Assembly: GCA_001586965.3 (NCBI GenBank)
Contig: LUCW03001455.1
Coordinates: forward strand, 1 to 32,500
Length of the DNA stretch: 32,500 nucleotides
Direction: 5' to 3'
Source of the DNA: Sphaeroforma sirkka
Lineage: Eukaryota > Opisthokonta > Ichthyosporea > Ichthyophonida
The notes beneath the pieces are model-generated. The model worked only from the letters and a program-made list of their open reading frames with translations. It had not been told where the DNA came from and did not search any database. Both the position numbers and the translations under genes were made by a program. This document shows positions 26,581-32,500 of the stretch, in pieces. Positions within the stretch are counted from its first letter, which is position 1. Each line of letters begins with the position of its first letter.

Positions 26581-28341
26581 CTGTCAACTGAGGATGGCGG
26601 AAGAGAAATAAAAGCAGGCGATGTACTTTAAGTGGTAGCTATGTTTCTTTTTTGAAAACATCGAGTACGAACTGAGTATACGAATAAACGTCACCCCAGC
26701 TCGCGAAATAGGCAACATTGGAAATGGGCGACTGGAACGGCAATATTTCGATTGATATGTATATCTACTTTCGGTTGTTATATGACTGAACACATATCAA
26801 TAGAAATATGAGTACAAGAGTCATCCAAGATAGAAAGGTTCTGATCGTGGTCAAGATACCCGAAGTCGTTAGTGGTTCTACTAGGTGATTGATGTGCACT
26901 ATCACTAACAAAAAGAAAGCATACAAAGACTGCATCAAACTTCAAATCATGTGGTTGACAACTAGAAGTTGAAAAATTCTAGTTGGGAAAGTAACTTATA
27001 CAATCAGCTTTGTATTGAGACTATGCACGCACCATGAGTTATGCCGGTGTAGCCTCTAGTATTGAGCACGCCTCAATATATATATATTCGAGTACTCACA
27101 ATAGTTTCGTGGGATAGATCACAGGGTGCGAAATATAATGAAGATTGATGTTTAACAAAACGCAACACTGAGTGGCGAAAATCACTAATCGTTCGACAGC
27201 ATTCAGGACGCACTCGTGGCCAATTACACCGACAACTAACCTTGAGAGCGCTACTACAGTCTAGTGGTAGCAAATAGTGTCGGACTGTAATACAGATTGT
27301 AATTTTTAGGTTGATTCAGACGTGCTTGGAATGCGTGTGAGCGTTCGATAAGTTGACAACTTCGTCTTATGGTTATTGTACAGGAATGTATATCTTAGTC
27401 GAATAGGATATGTCGTCACAGTATCACAGCTTCTGGCCATAGCAGGACTGGTCCGTAATCCTAATGATATAAAGATGAAGAAATATCCTTATCGGACAAA
27501 ATCACAAGAATTTACATACATATCGCGAAACAACAAGCAGCAAAGAGTAAATGTAGTCCAAAATTTATACGTAAACACTAAACTGTGATACATTCACTGA
27601 TTGTTCAAGCGTATAATACATACCCAATTGGCAATAACCCGCCTATAGGCTATAGCCCTAAAATTTAAAATTGTACGTTATCTATTCCGATACTGGACGA
27701 GTAATAGTAAGATATGTTGGGAATATAATCCAATGAAACAAAGTCCAACAGTCCTGTTGCAAGGAAACGAATCTATCATTGGTCTAAACTCGAGTTACGC
27801 TTTTTTGTTGTTTTATTTTTGTTTTATTTTTGTTCTATTTTCTCAACTCGCAATTGCAGCACATCTCTCCGACTCTGAGTCTCTGTCTATTTATGTATAG
27901 TATTTCTATCAAATAGAAACTATAGAATATATGCTTTTATAAAAATTATTTCAGGAGGCTATGTATGTGTGTCGAATGTATTTATATGGCTGTAGAGTGT
28001 AGACTGTAGAGTGCAGAGTGTAGACACTAGATAGACTGCATATTTAAAGTATAAAAGTACTGTATTTTAGTCACACGAGAGATGACAATAAATATTAGAG
28101 GGCAGAGGGGCCAGAGGCTGAGCAGTATATTTTCAAACAGAATATTCCGCATATTGCTCTCTAGATAGTTGCATTAATACACACGATTTATTATGTATCA
28201 TTTACTGCCGGTAGACATTGTCACCGTCGCTTAATCCGGTTCATTTCCATTTGGCGGCAGGATTGTTTCTTCTATATTCATCTCGTAGTTAACGTTTGAT
28301 ATCCTATTTTAAATAGCAATACATTGACCATGTTGATAAAG
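26581..28341. other. Upstream region of the MARK-like gene
   Basis: About 1.8 kb of AT-rich DNA upstream of the first recognised kinase exon. The promoter and any 5' UTR exon should lie here or further up. One candidate is a minus-strand segment ending at 27100 with a good donor (ATT followed by GTGAGTACT). A short direct repeat of TGTAGAGTG/GCAGAGTGTAGAC type is at about 27991-28033. I recognise no protein-coding similarity. Confidence 0.45.
27100..27273 (-). other. Possible upstream exon of the MARK-like gene
   Basis: An open minus-strand stretch that ends at a strong splice donor (GTGAGT at 27099-27094) and whose frame, if phase 0, would join the first recognised kinase exon (26580) without a stop. 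The encoded residues are Cys-rich and look unlike a MARK N-terminus, so it may be a 5' UTR exon or chance. There is no similarity evidence. Confidence 0.2.
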
Positions 28342-28433
28342 GTGTAGAATGCCATGGACCCCCTGTGTAGAATGCCATGCACTCCCTTGATAGAATGCCA
28401 TGCACTTCCTGTGTAAAATACCATGCACCCCCT
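28342..28433 (+). repeat. Four-copy 23-bp minisatellite
   Basis: Four head-to-tail units of exactly 23 bp with the core TAGAATGCCATGCAC followed by a C/T-rich end (CCCCCT, TCCCT, TTCCT, CCCCCT). Units 2 and 3 are closest to each other and units 1 and 4 are more diverged. There are no spacers, so it is not a CRISPR array. It lies between the kinase gene and the next gene upstream. Confidence 0.9.
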
Positions 28434-28964
28434 GAACATACACGTGACTTTACGAAAAAGGATTTGCATCTTATTCTGACTATTATTTAGGCTAACTCGA
28501 ATTTCCACGAAATTTTGGAATTTGCTACAATACGTACCTACAGTTTATGAATACATATAGTGGAGTCAGTATTGAAAAGCGCATTAAATTGGAATTGCGA
28601 GCGAAATTGAAATTACGAGCTTACGTATTTGAAATCCTCAATCTAAAGCGAAGGAGTGAGTTCGAGTCAATTAGCACGAACAATTCACCGCATAGTGCAC
28701 CGTATTTCTCATCAAGCCTCTCAACAAGTAGTCAACTAAATATGTTTCGATTTGCGAGTTTCGCAAACATATGAGTTCAATATACGAGCCTATCGAGTAA
28801 TTGAACGTTCCGGTGGAAATGTAAGTTTTACTTCAGTCACCGAGCACGATTTGTGTGTAGGAGGCTTGCTTTTGTTTCTGCAAGTCTAAGCAGCCGACAT
28901 GCTCTGTTCTGACCGTGGGCTGTTCCGACCATGCGCGAGGACGTCACCATTTAATCGATTCGAG
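28434..28964. other. Spacer with no recognised gene
   Basis: AT-rich DNA between the 23-bp minisatellite and the likely 3' end of the upstream gene. The + strand open frame at 28547-28774 (75 residues) has no recognisable similarity and I do not call it. Confidence 0.4.
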
Positions 28965-28970
28965 TTTATT
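28965..28970 (-). terminator. Candidate polyadenylation signal of the coiled-coil gene
   Basis: TTTATT on the + strand, AATAAA on the minus strand, about 150 bases past the proposed stop codon at 29117-29119. The support is positional only and depends on the proposed last exon being right. Confidence 0.4.
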
Positions 28971-29116
28971 CGATTGAATTTGAAATCGGAGTGTGGGTTG
29001 CCTCAAGGAGACTTTTAAAGATCACACCGAGACTTTCATACAGTCTATATATGTAGACCTGCAGTACTTAAATCGCAGACAACACGTGTGGGTTGAAAAT
29101 CGGATAAGCCAAAATA

Positions 29117-32100
29117 TCAGACATGACCTGCCGCGGTGAGAACGACGTCGGAACTACGCATATCTCCGGCCTGCTCGCTGCAACATGGTTTCTGCGTTGT
29201 CGGTTAAGAAAGAAGACGAGCGTTGATCAGCAAATGATATAAGTCGCGACAGTGAAAATCGACATCTGTGTAAACTGCGAACTACACTGTACAAAAATAG
29301 ACTAGCAGATTATGCATATATTGCAAGTTTCATTGACCCTTGTAGATATTCGACTCATATGGACGGGTTTTTGTATGGCGTAGTCAGCAACTACGCAAGT
29401 ACACCCGTGGTTGGAAACTACTCACATTGTAAATCTCAAGGTATAGTAAAGAGCACAACATTCAACTAGAACTTCCTGGCGTGGATAATAGATATATGAA
29501 TGGGCATATGCATACCCTATGGAATAGAAGTGCTGATACCGATACACTCAAAGACACATTTTCTGCCCAAATAGATGTCAACTGAATTCGTTTCGTACCT
29601 GCGTCGTATCTGTCTTCGTTGACGAAGGGCGTAGTTGCTTGAGGTCAAAATTGGCCTTGGCTAATTGTGCTCGAAGTTGTGTAATCTGATCTTCTTGTGA
29701 GCGTAAGCGACTGGCCTGATGTTCCTTCATACGGTCGAGCTGTTAGGTGTAGCAGTTAGTGTATGCACATACATAGACATTCTTATGAATGCCAGGGTCA
29801 CGCATTGAAGCCTGCTAATTGAAGTGTGAAACGAATTGATATAATTCTGGCTGTTTCCCCATTGAGTATGGGGAGATAGATACGGTGAGAAATTTCTCTG
29901 CTATAATTTGTACGTATGCTTCTGATAAACATTCATATGGATTCGACATTCGTACACATGCTGTAGAATTCGGCGGTACGTATTAAATCACGACGCATTT
30001 TTAACTCCAGAATGACTGGCGTAATTGCGATGCGGCCTACTCTGAGTCGTTGTTTTGCACTGGTCTCTAAGACAAGCATTTAAGTATACGGCTGGGTTAT
30101 TGAAGCCTAAACGGACCCACAAGTTGCCGCGTAGAGCAAAAAGCGCGTATAGGGTGGCATTCATCGATTGCATTGTATACATGGAATACAAGCGGGCTTC
30201 CTTGGCGCCCTGTGTACATGTACAGTACATAAAATATCAAAATAATCGCAAAAAGTGACACAGGCAGTTTATCTTGATTGCTGCACCTGGTCACGATTAC
30301 AACTTGCACATTTTCCATGTAGGTAAAGAGTACGTCTCTTTCAAGAGACATACTCCGTATTTGAACTTTCATAGAGCTCACACTTGTTTTGTGGATTACT
30401 GACCTCGTCCCTATCGTCAAACGTGGTCTGCAGCAGATCTTTGAGATATTTGACTTCGAGGGTTCGCGCCATACAATCGTCGCACGAGAGTGTGTCCTGC
30501 AAAAACATGAGATTTTAATCTTAACACGCCACGCGATACTCACCAACACCATACACAGAAATACAAACCATCAATCTAGGTATGTAGCCAAATCTAGAAT
30601 AGTCAAGGTTCAAAGTTTATACTGCAAAACGACAATTACGCACTTCGGAATTGGCTCGAATCTGGTCGTACGCGTGAACCGCGGCGTCGAGCGCTCTTAG
30701 CCTCCTGTCCCAGTCTTTCAGCTGATATATAACCTGAGAGTGTATCAAACATGATTTGCGTTGAGAGAGTGCATACAGCAAAAATTGAAGGCGGCAAATC
30801 GCACTGTATATCGGTTGTTTCGCAGGTAAATTGTTCTTTCCTGAGGATTGCTAGCGTTAGCGGACGATGGGCAACAGTCTCTCCACATCTACCCACAAGG
30901 CTACCTTACCAAAGCTCAATCGAGCTGTCGATTATTGGAATAAGGTACCCAATAATTGCTTACACTCAATGCTACGACGCTCACCATCGCATGCTACACT
31001 TGTCAATAGTATAACACAGGATGTAACTCCACCCCAATATCGATCAGTGCACTCCCTCACACTCATACACGGGCGACTGGTCTTCGTATGGATAACTCAC
31101 AGCGATAAACAAACATGACATTCCCACAAACATGACATTCCCTGGCATGTAGGTAGTGCGTATTACCACTAGATCGCACATCATACGTCAGCCAACAGAC
31201 CACTCTTATTGGTGGTAACTTCCGCCCCAAGGAGCGCATTCCAGCATAATGTAACAAAGGGGTACTATATGGTGCTGTATATATACTAATACCAAACAGG
31301 AGTATACATATACGATATATACATATGTGTGAGTGTACCCTCACCTGCTCAGGTGCGATTTTCTCTCGACCCCAGGTACGCATCTCAGCTTCATCTTCGA
31401 TGGAGAGGGAGAACACGTGGTCTTGAATACTGTAGAGTGTGTCGCGCATGAACTCACGGGCTTGATTCATCGATCCGTCAGTGCCTGTAATATCTGCTCT
31501 CCTTAGAAGTTTAGGAAGCAACTCCTGTTGTGTAAGAGAAAAGCTTACACTTGAAGGACGAGTCGCTATGTGCATGTACCATCATTCCCTACAGTATGTA
31601 CGACTAAGTACTTGGGTGGTATTTCTTGGATGCAGGTGTGTGTGTCGTGAATGATGTATAAAAAGCAAAGACCATAGTGTGAGAAAGTATGTATGAGAGT
31701 ATGGTCTCAATCTATTTAGCGATAGTATATTTGCACAATTACGACACTATCTTTATCCTGGATTTATTTATCCTGGAAAAATTGAGTACTACCCTCTTTG
31801 AAAGCAAGTACCATCGTAGGTATCGTCGCGCAAAAAGTACATTAGATCTCGACACCGTCCTCTACATAGGCAAGTGTAGTTTGAATGCACCTGGGACGCT
31901 GCCTCAAACAATGTCCATGGAACACACTCAAAATGAGGATATTCAGTCACACTGTAAATCAGATAATCAGATATATAACTTCCTAGACACAAACGATATT
32001 CCTTCAACGGGTTTAAGGTTCTACTACTGTAGTAGAAGACATATCACGAGTATCACTTCACGTTACGAATGACTGAAACATCTGCACCAAAATAGATAAG

Positions 32101-32270
32101 GCAGATGGGGTCGGTCAGTAACTCACCTCAAATGTACCTTCCGCGTACGACGATGTACCCGGGGAGGAAGCCGAATCGGGTCCTTTGCGCATCATTAGCT
32201 TATCAAACACGGTACTGCGCTTACGAGATCCTTTTTCTGCATTTAAAATTTCGTTCTGGTGGATGAGTTT
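29117..32270 (-). CDS. Unrecognised protein, partly coiled coil; 3' part of gene, 5' end outside window
   Basis: Six minus-strand exons in transcript order: 32270-32127, 31524-31345, 30733-30644, 30496-30404, 29739-29599 and a proposed last exon 29191-29117 with a TGA stop. Each has an AG acceptor and a GT donor (GTGAGT, GTGAGG, GTGCGT, GTCAGT, GTACGA). All borders are phase 0 and every exon length is a multiple of three (144, 180, 90, 93, 141, 75 nt), giving 240 C-terminal residues. The first visible exon is basic and Ser-rich (GSRKRSTVFDKLMMRKG). The second and third are charged and helical (SMNQAREFMRDTLYSIQDHV; YQLKDWDRRLRALDAAVHAY). The fourth contains CDDC. The fifth has heptad-like spacing suggesting a coiled coil (RSQEDQITQLRAQLAKANFD). 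I do not recognise the family and assign no function. The first exon begins with a clear acceptor, so more exons lie beyond 32500. The last exon is the weakest call; it could instead be a non-coding exon of the kinase gene. Confidence 0.65.
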
Positions 32271-32500
32271 CTGAAAGTGATGCAGGATACCTACTGGCAA
32301 TTTATTCGTAAAGCAATACTACACCGCATGGAGTGTTGTATACAAACATATAGGCCATCACGCACAATTAAAACATACAGGAATGAAAGCGACACACGGG
32401 AAAGCCAAATTAGTGGATAGGATATCGACAGTTTCAAAGCATATATTAGACATATCATAACGTTACACATATAGCAACCCACACACTGTCTGTTGATCTA
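32271..32500 (-). other. Intron of the coiled-coil gene running off the window
   Basis: Upstream of the acceptor (CATCACTTTCAG, just before 32270 on the minus strand) there is no open coding segment that joins in phase, so this stretch is read as intron continuing beyond the window edge. Confidence 0.5.

Noticed and set aside
28342-28433. Possible CRISPR-like array of 23-bp repeats
   Set aside because: There are no spacers between the repeats, no cas genes, and the context is a eukaryotic intergenic region.
30867-31118. Plus-strand frame starting MGNSLSTSTHK (myristoylation-like)
   Set aside because: It lies in an intron of the minus-strand gene and has no splice or similarity support. The segment AVDYWNKVPNN faintly recalls the C-terminal end of LINE reverse transcriptases, but the match is too weak to call.

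Overview
This window is eukaryotic genomic DNA with spliced genes, GT-AG introns, AATAAA-type polyadenylation signals, AT-rich intergenic DNA and microsatellites. The best lineage clue is a MARK/Par-1 kinase with kinase, UBA and C-terminal KA1 domains, the last very close to the animal version. It sits beside a eukaryotic methylenetetrahydrofolate reductase (MTHFR). Small spliced genes, moderate introns and a chromodomain-type Ty3/gypsy retrotransposon suggest a unicellular relative of animals (an ichthyosporean-like holozoan) or a similar opisthokont. The lineage is inference; no marker gene settles it.

Left third (1-11702): one LTR retrotransposon family. Positions 219-2331 hold old, rearranged pieces of it: a 3' tail, a broken LTR interrupted by telomere-like repeats, a 5'-truncated LTR and a short inverted LTR end. 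Positions 2525-11698 hold a younger Ty3/gypsy (Metaviridae) copy with TG...CA LTRs and a GTAG target duplication. It is a fossil with many breaks, but gag, protease, RNase H, integrase and a chromodomain-like tail can be recognised. A second LTR of the same family sits inside its integrase region with its own GCCC target duplication. Recombination between that LTR and the 3' LTR then produced a tandem duplication of a 1.5 kb unit, [LTR + integrase tail]. The middle LTR is a visible chimera of its two neighbours.

Middle (11703-20457): about 2 kb of spacer with degenerate G-rich and GCTGA-rich repeats, then the + strand MTHFR gene (seven exons, 13721-18762, 618 aa). All splice phases close and the stop and polyadenylation signal are in place. 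MTHFR and the kinase gene are convergent across a 1.7 kb spacer.

Right (20458-32270): on the minus strand, a ten-exon MARK/Par-1-like kinase gene (about 675 aa). Its first intron carries about 0.8 kb of CA/TA microsatellite. Upstream are 2.5 kb with a 23-bp minisatellite, then the 3' portion of another minus-strand gene. That gene encodes an unrecognised, partly coiled-coil protein, every visible exon of which is a multiple of three with phase-0 borders. Its 5' end lies outside the window.

MTHFR (one-carbon metabolism) and the MARK-like kinase (polarity and microtubule regulation) have no evident functional link; the order looks like ordinary eukaryotic gene neighbourhood. I found no convincing tRNA, rRNA, CRISPR array or prokaryote-type system.
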